Part shown: positions 25,967-34,964 of the stretch, in pieces
How the letters are laid out: each line of letters begins with the position of its first letter
How positions within the stretch are numbered: position 1 is the first letter of the stretch
Assembly: GCF_001646945.1 (NCBI RefSeq)
Contig: NZ_LUTV01000004.1
Coordinates: 675,647-727,791 of the forward strand
Reading direction: 5' to 3'
Length of the DNA: 52,145 nucleotides
Origin: Endozoicomonas ascidiicola
GTDB taxonomy: Bacteria > Pseudomonadota > Gammaproteobacteria > Pseudomonadales > Endozoicomonadaceae
Notes under the pieces: model-generated
The model's database searches: none
The model's input: the letters and a program-made list of their open reading frames with translations, nothing else
What the model was told of the DNA's origin: nothing
Position numbers and translations under genes: made by a program

Positions 25967-28900
25967 GCGATACCAACATCACAACCCACGATCAATCTCC
26001 GGAAGCTCTGAATCCGCTGGCATTGCCTTTGCACGGCAGTCGTCTTATAGAAGCCAGTGCAGGGACCGGTAAGACCTATACCATTGCTAATCTCTATCTG
26101 CGAATTCTTCTTGGCCACGGTTCAGAGCACAGTAAGCACACTACCCCGCTGAATGTGGACCAGATTCTGGTAGTCACCTTCACCGAAGCCGCCACCGGTG
26201 AACTCCGTGACCGTGTCCGTGCTCGAATCCATAAAACCCGGGAAGATTTTATTGCTGGCCGTTCCAGTGATGGGTTTATTCAGCAGCTTATTGACGACAT
26301 GGGTTCAGGAGAACACTCACTGGAACATTGTCAGGCATTATTGCTGGCGGCTGAGCAGCAAATGGATGAAGCGGCTATTTTCACCATCCACGGTTTCTGT
26401 CAGCGAATGCTGAAACAACACGCTTTTGAAAGTGGCACATTGTTTACCAGCGAGCTGATCACAGATACTGAATCCATGCTGCAACTCTGTGCTGCAGACT
26501 TCTGGCGTCGTTCGTTTTACCCGCTGGAAAAACCACTGGTCACTCTGATCCGCTCAATTTGGAAAACCCCTGAGGATTTGCTTAACCATCTGCGAGGTTG
26601 GATTGGCCGCTCAGAACTCATGTTGATGGGCAACGGCGTTCCTGAAACCCTCGCCGACCTGCACCAAAACTTTCTGGCTCCCGCCCTGGAAATTAAACAA
26701 CTGTGGCAGGATGATCAGGGCAAACTGGCAGATATGATTCAGTCATGTGGCATGGGTAAAAGAGCGAAACCACTGACTCGAATTGATGACGTGACCGAAT
26801 TTGTGAATTCCGGGGAACTTCTACCCAAACTAGGCAGCTCCAACGACGGTTGGGAAATCTACAGCACCGAGATTCTAGAAAAAGGCCTGACCAAAAGCGG
26901 CACAATGCCCGTTCACCCGGTATTTGAAAAAATCGATGCCTTTGTGGCGCAACCGTTATCGATTAAAGAAGCGCTGAAAGCATTTATCACTCGTGAAGCG
27001 CTTACTCAGATAAAAGCCCAGTTCTCCCAGTTGAAAGCCAGCCGGCACCAGCTCTCTTTTGATGATCTTTTGACCAATCTGGCCGGTGCGTTATTTTCTG
27101 AAGATACCGCAGATGGTGGTGAACTGTTAGCTCAGGCCATTCGAAGCCAGTACCGCATTGCCATGATCGATGAGTTTCAGGATACCGATCCACTGCAATA
27201 CCGCATCTTCAACAAAATCTATCGGGATGCCGGTGATCCGGATGTAGGCCTGTTCATGATTGGCGACCCGAAACAGGCCATCTACGCCTTCCGTGGTGCC
27301 GATATTTTCACTTATATGCAAGCTCGGAAGCAGGTTCATCAGCATTACACGCTGGATACCAACTGGCGTTCCAGCGATACCATGGTATCTGCGGCCAATG
27401 CCGTCTTTCAGCAGGCGGATTCGCCGTTTATTTATAACGACAGCATTCCCTTTGATCCGGTACACCCATCTCCGGGCGCCTCTAATAAACGACTTTTGTT
27501 TAATGGTCAGCCATTGCCGGCCATGACGCTTTGGCTGCAAAAATCCTTTGATGGCTCTACGGTGAATTCCGAGTCCTATCTGGACACCATGGCTGCCAGT
27601 ACAGCAACAGAAATCAATCGTCTACTGACAGCCGCCGATCAAGACCAGTGTCTGGTGAGTAATGGCGATAAACAGGCACCACTTCAGCCTGGCGATATCG
27701 CCGTTCTGGTGCGCAGCCGCAACCATGGACAGAAAATCAAAGATGCCCTGGCTGCCCAGAATATTCCCAGCATTTATCTCAGCAATCAGGATTCTGTGTT
27801 CAATAGTGAGGTCGCCACCGACCTCGAAAAGATTCTTCAGGCCTGCCTGCATCCCACCAGTGAACGAATGCTCAAGGCCGCTCTGGCAACCCGCTTATTT
27901 CATCTGAACGCTGAAACCCTTAATGCTCTGAACGTGGATGAACAAAGCTGGGAAAGTGCCGTGGACGAATTCACCCGCTACGGCGAGCTTTGGTTACAAC
28001 GTGGCGTACTGCCCATGATTCGACAGATGATTTTCAAACGAAAGATCGCTGAGCGACTGTTGACCTTTACCAATGGTGAACGACGTCTTACTGATTTATT
28101 GCACCTTGGAGAGTTGCTGGCTGCTGCCAGCCTGGAGCAACAAGGTGCATCGGCGCTCATTCGCTGGTTTTCTGAACAGGTCACTCGCCCTAATCAAAAC
28201 GCAGACAATCAACAACTCCATCTGGAAAGTGAACGCAATCTGGTAAAAATCATCACCATTCACAAATCCAAGGGGCTGGAATACAACGTTGTATTTATTC
28301 CTTTCCCTTGTCATTTGCGTAAAGGAGATTCACCGCTGTTCCATGATGAGAAGACGAATGAAACGATTTTATCCCTGACACCAAACGACGATGCCAGCCA
28401 ACTGGCAGAAAAAGAGCGACTAGCAGAGGATCTTCGCCTGCTCTATGTGGCGCTGACTCGATCTGTGTATTGCTGTTATCTGGGAATGGCGGCTTATAAA
28501 TCCGGACGTGCCAGCAAAGACGGCAAAACAGACCTACATCAGACGGCTGTCGGTTACCTTCTCAACGGCGGTGATGATATTTTTGCACCGGAACTTCCGC
28601 AGCTGCTGTCGAACCTGTCAAACCAATGTGAGAACCAACAGATTGTTGTCGCGGAGCCGTTATCAGCAGAGTTGCCAATATACACGCCGGTGGTTTCTCA
28701 AGACTTAACACTTAGCGCCAGAGAGTTCAAAGGTAACATTCAGCGTAACTGGTGGACCACCAGCTATTCTGCTCTTTCTCGTCACAGCTCATCAAAAGAA
28801 AGCGTTTCACAAAACAACTTACCAACTTCAGTGGATGCCGCTAATGAAGTCGCAGGCTTTGATTCAGAAACCCGTGGCGAGCAACATAATCTAGCGGAAA

Positions 28901-29718
28901 CTGAAGTCGAAGTAACACCAGACCCATTAAGCTTGTTCTGCTTTCCAAAAGGTGCTCAACCAGGCACTTTTATGCACAGTCTGTTTGAAGACCTTGATAT
29001 GCAAAGGCTTCGTTCTGCGGAAGGTGACGCTTATCTTGATCAGTTTGTACTGGAAGCCTTAATTCGTGATGGCTACGAAGAAGTGTGGCTGCCTGCCATC
29101 CGTGGCATGTTGCAGAACTGTCTTAATGCGGCTCTGGACGGCGACAGTATGAAGCTCAAAGAACTATCTGACACTTCGCGCCGGGTAGAGATGGAATTTT
29201 TCCTGCCTATTGAGCATCTTGATCCGAATCAGTTAAACCAATTAATCAAACACCATGACCCTTTAAGTGCCAAAGCGGGCAATCTGGAATTCCATACTAT
29301 GAAAGGTATGTTAAAAGGTTTTATTGACCTGACCTTTGAATATCAGGGTCGATGGTATGTTCTGGATTACAAGTCCAACTTTCTCGGCAGTACCGTAGAC
29401 GCCTACTCTCAAGAAGCGATGGAAACGGTTATGGTGGATCATCGTTACGATCTGCAGTACCAGCTTTACTCTCTGGCGCTGCATCGTCTGCTGCAACAGC
29501 GGGTGCATGATTATCAATATGAACAGCATTTCGGGGGTGTGATTTATCTTTTCCTTCGAGGCGTTCAGGTAAACGACAATCATCGCTATGGCATCTTCAG
29601 CCATAAGCCAACATTTGAGCTGGTGGACAGTTTAGACGCTCTATTTAAAGGAAATTTCAAAGGAGAGTTTAAAGGTGAGCTGAATAATACTGGCCCCGAG
29701 GAGTTGTTCTCATGTTGA
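25963..29718 (+). CDS. recB: Exodeoxyribonuclease V, beta subunit (RecB)
   Basis: The 3'-5' helicase and the only nuclease of RecBCD. The 1251-residue protein shows Walker A EASAGTGKTYT (Lys37), a UvrD-type core with FTIHGFCQRML, the DEFQDTDPLQYRIF motif II, GDPKQAIYAFRGAD motif III, TIHKSKGLEYNVVF and LRLLYVALTRSVYC motif VI. The C-terminal nuclease domain has GTFMHSLFEDLD, then LKGFIDLTFEYQGRWYVLDYKS with the metal-binding Asp, Asp and Lys. A Phe/Lys/Gly-rich near-repeat (FKGNFKGEFKGEL) sits at the extreme C-terminus. Starts with GTG overlapping recC by 4 bases and overlaps recD by 7, so the three are translated as one unit. Confidence 0.97.
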   Translation: MSDTNITTHDQSPEALNPLALPLHGSRLIEASAGTGKTYTIANLYLRILLGHGSEHSKHTTPLNVDQILVVTFTEAATGELRDRVRARIHKTREDFIAGRSSDGFIQQLIDDMGSGEHSLEHCQALLLAAEQQMDEAAIFTIHGFCQRMLKQHAFESGTLFTSELITDTESMLQLCAADFWRRSFYPLEKPLVTLIRSIWKTPEDLLNHLRGWIGRSELMLMGNGVPETLADLHQNFLAPALEIKQLWQDDQGKLADMIQSCGMGKRAKPLTRIDDVTEFVNSGELLPKLGSSNDGWEIYSTEILEKGLTKSGTMPVHPVFEKIDAFVAQPLSIKEALKAFITREALTQIKAQFSQLKASRHQLSFDDLLTNLAGALFSEDTADGGELLAQAIRSQYRIAMIDEFQDTDPLQYRIFNKIYRDAGDPDVGLFMIGDPKQAIYAFRGADIFTYMQARKQVHQHYTLDTNWRSSDTMVSAANAVFQQADSPFIYNDSIPFDPVHPSPGASNKRLLFNGQPLPAMTLWLQKSFDGSTVNSESYLDTMAASTATEINRLLTAADQDQCLVSNGDKQAPLQPGDIAVLVRSRNHGQKIKDALAAQNIPSIYLSNQDSVFNSEVATDLEKILQACLHPTSERMLKAALATRLFHLNAETLNALNVDEQSWESAVDEFTRYGELWLQRGVLPMIRQMIFKRKIAERLLTFTNGERRLTDLLHLGELLAAASLEQQGASALIRWFSEQVTRPNQNADNQQLHLESERNLVKIITIHKSKGLEYNVVFIPFPCHLRKGDSPLFHDEKTNETILSLTPNDDASQLAEKERLAEDLRLLYVALTRSVYCCYLGMAAYKSGRASKDGKTDLHQTAVGYLLNGGDDIFAPELPQLLSNLSNQCENQQIVVAEPLSAELPIYTPVVSQDLTLSAREFKGNIQRNWWTTSYSALSRHSSSKESVSQNNLPTSVDAANEVAGFDSETRGEQHNLAETEVEVTPDPLSLFCFPKGAQPGTFMHSLFEDLDMQRLRSAEGDAYLDQFVLEALIRDGYEEVWLPAIRGMLQNCLNAALDGDSMKLKELSDTSRRVEMEFFLPIEHLDPNQLNQLIKHHDPLSAKAGNLEFHTMKGMLKGFIDLTFEYQGRWYVLDYKSNFLGSTVDAYSQEAMETVMVDHRYDLQYQLYSLALHRLLQQRVHDYQYEQHFGGVIYLFLRGVQVNDNHRYGIFSHKPTFELVDSLDALFKGNFKGEFKGELNNTGPEELFSC

Positions 29719-31724
29719 ACCATCTGCAATTACTGGAACAACAGGGAACGATTCGCCCACTGGATTATCAGTTCGCCAGATTAATTTACAGCATGGAGCC
29801 AAATCCGCTGATCACCCTTCTGGCGGCCAATGTCAGTTTTGAGTTGGGTCTTGGTAATGTCTGCATGCCGATTGATACCTCATCGCCAAAACTGTTTGCG
29901 CTTTCCGCTGATGAAGGCGAGCAACTGATTCACCTTGCTGGTGTTCCCTCCTCTTCATGGCTTGAGTCATTGTCTAACAGCTACATTATTGGCGATGGCG
30001 CAGAACCCAGACCACTAGTGCTGGATAATGGTCGCCTATATCTCTATCGATACTGGCAATACGAACAACATGTTGCCGGGTTTTTAACCCAGCAACACAG
30101 AACGTCGTTAGATCAGCAAGCGACACAATCGATTTTGCAGAGGCTATTTCGTCGAAACTATGATGTTATTCATCAGCACTGTGTCAATAAAAGCGAGACT
30201 GAGCAGAGAGCAGAAATAATCAAGTGGCTGGATATAGAAGACAGTGAGCAATTAAACTGGTCCGATATAATCCAGGCATTCAATAATCCGGAATCATTGT
30301 CGAAGCTGGATCAGCTGATCCCTGAATCCACCTGTCTGAACTGGCAAAAAATCGCTGTTGCACTAGCTGCAACCCGCTCATTTTCCGTTATCAGTGGTGG
30401 CCCAGGCACTGGCAAAACCACCACCGTGACCCGTCTACTGGCATTGTTAATGGAGCTGGGACTGAATCATGGCGCTCCACCCAATATCAAACTCGTCGCA
30501 CCCACTGGTAAGGCAGCCGCACGACTCACGGAATCCATTGGTGGTGCACTGGCTCATTTAAATTGCAGCGACGAGGTGAAAAATAAAATTCCGACCTTGG
30601 CTGGCACACTTCACCGCCTTCTCGGCGTAGTGCCCGGCAAAGCAGGCTTCACTCATAACCATCACAATCGTTTGCATCTGGATATTCTGGTCGTGGATGA
30701 GGCCTCCATGATTGATCTGCCGATGATGAGTCATTTACTGGCAGCACTACCAGACCATGCGCGTCTGATTCTGTTAGGAGATCGTGATCAACTGTCGTCT
30801 GTAGAAGCCGGTAGCGTTCTGGGTGATATCTGCGGTGCAGCAGGCAGCGGTTACTCTCAAGAACAGACGCTGCTTTTGGAAAATCTGACCGGACACTGTC
30901 TGCAGACGGTATTTGATCGCTCGCCCTTCGTTTCTGCTGTTACTGACAGTTTTTGCCTGCTGAGAAAAAGTTATCGGTTTGACGCAAAATCCGGCATTGG
31001 CTCTCTGGCCAAAGCGATGAACCTTGGTCAAACCGATCAATTAGAGGGCGTGCTGAACTCAGGCTTTAGCGACATTGCCTATCACCCACTTTCCACGGAG
31101 GGCAGTTATCAGCAGTTAATTTCACAATGCATAGAAGGTTATCGAGACTATCTCACCCTGGTTCAACATCGCGCAAATCCAAAACAAATTCTTGATGCAT
31201 TTAATCATTTTCAACTTCTGTGTGCGCTCAGAGAAGGTCGTTTTGGTGTTAAAGGCCTGAATGATGAAATACAAACAGCGCTTCAGGATAAGAAGTTATT
31301 AAACGTCACTGGTCAATGGTATGAAGGACGCCCGGTGCTGATCACTCGAAATGATCATGGCCTCGGGCTGTACAACGGAGATATTGGCATTACCGTCAGA
31401 GGTGCTGATGAAAAATTACGTGTTGCCTTTGAGCTGCCAGATAAACAAATTCGAGAGGTATTACCCAGCCGACTGCCTGAACATGAGACTGTCTTTGCCA
31501 TGACCATCCATAAAAGTCAGGGCTCTGAATTTGCTAACGTGGTATTGGCGCTACCGGATAAAGACAATCCAGTTATTACCAGAGAACTGGTGTACACAGG
31601 TATTACCCGAGCCAAATCCAACCTCTCTGTTTACGCCGATATTAAGCTGCTACATAAAGCCGCACTGACACCAACACTGAGACATTCGGGTTTACACAAA
31701 AGACTACTAACACCCGAACGTTAA
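29712..31724 (+). CDS. recD: Exodeoxyribonuclease V, alpha subunit (RecD)
   Basis: The 5'-3' helicase of RecBCD. The 670-residue protein has an N-terminal domain that docks on RecC, Walker A GGPGTGKTTTVTRLL (Lys235), LVVDEASMIDLPMM (motif II), LLGDRDQLSSVEAGSVLGDI (motif III), and TIHKSQGSEFANVVLALPD with VYTGITRAKSNLSVY near the C-terminus. Length is a little above E. coli RecD. Start ATG lies inside the end of recB. Its stop codon overlaps the stop codon of the converging symporter gene within a hairpin. Confidence 0.96.
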   Translation: MLNHLQLLEQQGTIRPLDYQFARLIYSMEPNPLITLLAANVSFELGLGNVCMPIDTSSPKLFALSADEGEQLIHLAGVPSSSWLESLSNSYIIGDGAEPRPLVLDNGRLYLYRYWQYEQHVAGFLTQQHRTSLDQQATQSILQRLFRRNYDVIHQHCVNKSETEQRAEIIKWLDIEDSEQLNWSDIIQAFNNPESLSKLDQLIPESTCLNWQKIAVALAATRSFSVISGGPGTGKTTTVTRLLALLMELGLNHGAPPNIKLVAPTGKAAARLTESIGGALAHLNCSDEVKNKIPTLAGTLHRLLGVVPGKAGFTHNHHNRLHLDILVVDEASMIDLPMMSHLLAALPDHARLILLGDRDQLSSVEAGSVLGDICGAAGSGYSQEQTLLLENLTGHCLQTVFDRSPFVSAVTDSFCLLRKSYRFDAKSGIGSLAKAMNLGQTDQLEGVLNSGFSDIAYHPLSTEGSYQQLISQCIEGYRDYLTLVQHRANPKQILDAFNHFQLLCALREGRFGVKGLNDEIQTALQDKKLLNVTGQWYEGRPVLITRNDHGLGLYNGDIGITVRGADEKLRVAFELPDKQIREVLPSRLPEHETVFAMTIHKSQGSEFANVVLALPDKDNPVITRELVYTGITRAKSNLSVYADIKLLHKAALTPTLRHSGLHKRLLTPER

Positions 31725-31734
31725 TTCGTTCGGG
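31713..31734. terminator. Hairpin holding both convergent stop codons of recD and the symporter gene
   Basis: Perfect 8-base stem CCCGAACG/CGTTCGGG with loop TTAATT. The recD TAA (31722-31724) and the symporter TAA (complement of 31721-31723) both fall in the loop. No T-run follows on either strand, so termination is possible but not certain. Confidence 0.5.
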
Positions 31735-32965
31735 CCAACTCATTATTACAACCGCACTCTTCTGTCGTTTCCGGCACTTCTGCCTCTTCAATTAAGCCCA
31801 TAAAGCGCGACATCTTGGCAAAAATCATGGCAAAGGCACCATTGCCACCGATATTCATGGCTGTGCCGAAAGGATCAAAAATCATATACACCGCGGTCAT
31901 CAATCCCAGCATTTCATCCGTAAACCCCAGTAGACTTTGTAAAATGGGTCCCACAACGAGGATGACCCCACCGGGTACCGCTACCACAGAAAATTTGGCA
32001 ATGGCATAAAAAAAAGCAAACAAAGTAAAACCATATATATCAGGCAACGGCAAACTAAAGGTTCTCAGTGTCACCAATGACAGCATAGTCAAACCGATAG
32101 CACTGCCAATCGTGTGAATATTGACTGTTGCAGGAACTATCGTACGCGCCATTAACGAACTGCCGGTGATTTTCTCTGTACTATTAATCAGTACTGGCAA
32201 GCAAGCTGCACTGGAAACTGTACTTAGCCCTGTCAGGAAAGCCGGAAATACTTTTGCTATATCGGAAAAACATTTTCTGATAGAGAAATTCGCTGCGATA
32301 AAATAGTAACAGGTGAGATAGCAAACTTGAGTCATTACCACCAGAAGAAGGATTGGACCATAGGAAACAACTGCCTGGGTCAGCATACCATCCGCATGCA
32401 ACTTGAAAGAAAATCCCAAAATAAATAAGGGCAAAATAGGAATAAAAATTTTACTCAGAAACCAACCGCATCCATCGCTGGCGTTGTAGGCCCAAGGCTT
32501 AAGTAAGTCCAGCTTTAACAGATTAATCAAGCAGCCAACAAGAAAGCCAGCGACCAAAGCATTCATACTCGAGAAAAGTGGCACCAGCTGAAATGTCCAC
32601 AACGTACCAAGACCTGCGGCCAGATACGCCTCAGAGGAGGCCTGTATTGTCAGCATAGGTACCGTGAAAATCCCGACCAGATAGCCGGTAAAAATGGCCA
32701 AAATATTGGAGGTAAAAACCCCTAACACCAACAGTACACAGAAAAAAAATGCATTTCGCCCAAGCCGACAAAAACAACTAACCATAAAACTGAATACGAT
32801 GAAGGGTAGGATAAAAACCAACACGGATTTAATGGTCAGGCTCACAGAATAAAAGAATGCCGCGACATCATAACTAACTAAAGAATCTGTCAAGACAGGA
32901 ATCAGCCGTGCGACGATCAGACTAAGAGGAAGTTTTACCCTATTTATATAGCCAATGACGTTCAT
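31721..32965 (-). CDS. Dicarboxylate/amino-acid:cation symporter (SLC1-type)
   Basis: A 414-residue inner-membrane transporter of the DAACS/SLC1 group, expected to take up dicarboxylates or acidic/neutral amino acids with Na+ or H+. Several hydrophobic helices are visible, and the C-terminal half has the family hairpin and motif series: LTGLSTVSSAACLPVLINST (serine-rich loop), IVPATVNIHTIGSAI, VAVPGGVILVVGPIL, and DPFGTAMNIGGNGAFAM, corresponding to the substrate/Na+ site. The exact substrate cannot be told. ATG at 32965 with a good GAGGGAG site a few bases upstream. Its end overlaps recD. An inverted repeat lies 33 bases upstream of the start. Confidence 0.85.
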   Translation of the reverse strand: MNVIGYINRVKLPLSLIVARLIPVLTDSLVSYDVAAFFYSVSLTIKSVLVFILPFIVFSFMVSCFCRLGRNAFFFCVLLVLGVFTSNILAIFTGYLVGIFTVPMLTIQASSEAYLAAGLGTLWTFQLVPLFSSMNALVAGFLVGCLINLLKLDLLKPWAYNASDGCGWFLSKIFIPILPLFILGFSFKLHADGMLTQAVVSYGPILLLVVMTQVCYLTCYYFIAANFSIRKCFSDIAKVFPAFLTGLSTVSSAACLPVLINSTEKITGSSLMARTIVPATVNIHTIGSAIGLTMLSLVTLRTFSLPLPDIYGFTLFAFFYAIAKFSVVAVPGGVILVVGPILQSLLGFTDEMLGLMTAVYMIFDPFGTAMNIGGNGAFAMIFAKMSRFMGLIEEAEVPETTEECGCNNELARTN

Positions 32966-32997
32966 TTCACTCCCTCTGACCAGAGTCTGATGATTGC

Positions 32998-33019
32998 ATG
33001 TGAGATATGCAACTCACAT
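32998..33019. promoter_or_regulatory. Inverted repeat upstream of the symporter gene
   Basis: ATGTGAG and CTCACAT, a perfect 7-base inverted repeat with an 8-base spacer, 33 bases before the symporter start. The half sites resemble CRP half sites (TGTGA/TCACA), but the spacing is 10 rather than 6 between them, so a different dimeric regulator or an RNA hairpin is more likely. Confidence 0.4.
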
Positions 33020-33287
33020 CACCGATGCTCACGCAGCGGAGAACCCTTATAAATCGGGACATAAAATAATACGGAGAAAACAAGCAAACTGTTTTAGTCA
33101 GAGAGTCTAAGACTTTCATCATTCCTGTTATTACCGAAGGGTATCAATGACTAAACATAGCCATAATTTTAACTGCGTCAAAAAATAGGAACGTTTCCCC
33201 CGTGAACACGTCGAAAAATCCAAACTATTGCCTCAAGACATTTTTTGTTCCGTTTCTATAGATCATGTCAGGAATTCGGAGAAAAAA

Positions 33288-33301
33288 ATGACATAGATCA
33301 A
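33288..33301 (+). promoter_or_regulatory. Candidate FNR/ANR-type site upstream of nhaC
   Basis: ATGAC-ATAG-ATCAA resembles the FNR/ANR consensus TTGAT-N4-ATCAA with two differences, about 75 bases before the nhaC start. Short degenerate sites occur by chance, so this is tentative. Confidence 0.25.
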
Positions 33302-33376
33302 AATGTAAACTCCCAAGATCGTTAGGATACTCCGCAAAAGATATAACCAATTCATATAAACCCTCGGAGTGAGTTC

Positions 33377-34813
33377 ATGGAGAAGAAAGTCCAACTGCCG
33401 TCTATGGGACAAGTATCCCTAGTATTGGGCACCTTCCTGGTCATGGCTTTTGCATTCACCGCCAAACTGAACCTGCCTATTCAGCTGGCATTGTGTATCG
33501 GCTGGTTCCTTGCCATGGGTCTGGGCGTTAAGCTTGGTCATAAGTACAAGGATCTCGAAGGCGCTGCTGCTGAAGGTATCTTCAAAGGCATGGGTGCCAT
33601 CCTGATTCTGATCGCCGTAGGTGCGCTGGTTGGCACCTGGATTGCTGGCGGTATTGTACCTTCCATCATTTATTACGGTCTGATGACCATTCACCCATCC
33701 ATTTTCCTGCTGGCTACCATGGTGATTTGTTCCATGACTGCTCTGGCCACAGGTACCTCCTGGGGTGCTGCGGGTACTGCCGGTATTGCGATGATGGGTA
33801 TCGGCCAGGGCTTGGGTGTGCCTGCACCAGTAACTGCCGGTGCGATTCTTTCCGGTGTTTACTTTGGTGACAAACTGTCGCCTTTGTCTGACAGTGTCAT
33901 TCTGGCCTCTTCCATGTCTGAAGTGGAAATCGTTGATCATATCAAAGGCATGCTGCCCATCAGCTTGAGCGCTTATGCGCTGACGGCTTTGGCCTTTACC
34001 CTGTACGGTCTGCAGTTTGGTGGAAACGCCGACATGGCGCAGGTTCAGGAAGTGATGATACTGATGGATGAGAACTTCAGTATTTCTCTTATGTCCTTTG
34101 TACCTGTAGCGATTGTTCTGGTGCTGCTGGCCAAGAAATTCCCATCTTATCCAGTTATCATGCTGGGTGCAGCGCTGGGTATGGTGTGGGCGGTTCTGTT
34201 TCAGGATCGTACGCCAGTCGAAGCCATGAGCGCACTGTGGTCTCCACTGACTGTGGATTCTGGCAACGCATTCCTGGATAACATACTCAACCGTGGTGGT
34301 ATGAACAACATGCTGGGTTCTGTTGCTGTTATCATCTTCGGTCTGGGTTTTGGTGGTCTGTTGGATAAAGTGGGCATTCTGGAAACCGTTGCCAGCTCGT
34401 TCGAAAACCGCATCACTAACGAAGGTAACCTGACTGCCTACACCGTAGTGACTGCTTTCCTGGCCAACGTGTTCGGCTCCGCCATGTACGTTTCTCTGAT
34501 CCTGACACCAAAGATCATGTCCGGTAACTACGATCGTATGGGCGTTGACCGTCGTATGCTTTCCCGTAGCGCCGAGTTCGGTGGCACCCTGACTTCCGGT
34601 ATGGTGCCATGGTCTGATAACGGTATCTTCATGGCGGGTCTGCTGGGTGTGTCTACCTTTGCTTACGTGCCTTACATGTGGATGAGCTTTATCAGTATTG
34701 CTCTTGTGATCGCATTCGCTTACATGGGTAAATTCCGCCCTGCCGATGGCAAGTATGTGAAACAGCCTGCAGAGCAAGCTGATACTTTCCAGGGTGAGCC
34801 AGCAACTGCTTAA
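33377..34813 (+). CDS. nhaC: NhaC-family Na+/H+ antiporter
   Basis: A 478-residue inner-membrane protein of the NhaC ion-transporter type, expected to exchange Na+ (or another monovalent or organic cation) for protons. Around eleven hydrophobic helices are visible. Diagnostic segments include ATGTSWGAAGTAGIAMMGIG, GAILSGVYFGDKLSPLSDS and the late GGTLTSGMVPWSDNGIFMAG, which hold polar residues of the transport path. Start ATG with GGAGTGAG 5-10 bases upstream. Codon use is strongly biased to a small set (ggt, ctg, aac, atc), unlike the neighbours, suggesting high expression. It is a single-gene unit with its own strong terminator. Confidence 0.9.
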   Translation: MEKKVQLPSMGQVSLVLGTFLVMAFAFTAKLNLPIQLALCIGWFLAMGLGVKLGHKYKDLEGAAAEGIFKGMGAILILIAVGALVGTWIAGGIVPSIIYYGLMTIHPSIFLLATMVICSMTALATGTSWGAAGTAGIAMMGIGQGLGVPAPVTAGAILSGVYFGDKLSPLSDSVILASSMSEVEIVDHIKGMLPISLSAYALTALAFTLYGLQFGGNADMAQVQEVMILMDENFSISLMSFVPVAIVLVLLAKKFPSYPVIMLGAALGMVWAVLFQDRTPVEAMSALWSPLTVDSGNAFLDNILNRGGMNNMLGSVAVIIFGLGFGGLLDKVGILETVASSFENRITNEGNLTAYTVVTAFLANVFGSAMYVSLILTPKIMSGNYDRMGVDRRMLSRSAEFGGTLTSGMVPWSDNGIFMAGLLGVSTFAYVPYMWMSFISIALVIAFAYMGKFRPADGKYVKQPAEQADTFQGEPATA

Positions 34814-34837
34814 CGCTTAATTGGATTGATGATTAAC

Positions 34838-34873
34838 GGCCGCCTGAAGACTTCTGAAGGCGGCCTTTTTTTT
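34838..34873 (+). terminator. Rho-independent terminator of nhaC
   Basis: Stem GGCCGCCT/AGGCGGCC (8 bp, GC rich) with a 12-base loop, followed immediately by eight T residues. It starts 24 bases after the nhaC stop. A textbook terminator on the plus strand. Confidence 0.92.
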
Positions 34874-34964
34874 CCTCAGATCAACCAGGGCGATGGTTTC
34901 AAGTGATAAACTTGTATACTTATTATTTATGAACATCGCCGTTTAAAGAAACAACAGGTTATTC

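Larger units (their letters stand above)
32966..33376. other. Divergent symporter-nhaC intergenic region
   Basis: 411 bases between two divergent transporter genes. Contents seen: the inverted repeat at 32998-33019 near the symporter start, an FNR/ANR-like site at 33288-33301, and GGAGTGAG before the nhaC ATG. The remainder is A/T rich with no open frame, RNA gene or repeat that I can support. No convincing paired -35/-10 elements were found by eye for either gene. Confidence 0.55.

Noticed and set aside
32998-33019. CRP site upstream of the symporter gene
   Set aside because: Half sites are right but the spacing is 10 instead of 6 bases.
33419-34777. 452-codon open frame opposite nhaC
   Set aside because: Composition is His/Gln/Thr rich with no domain; it exists because nhaC avoids the codons that would give stops on the other strand.
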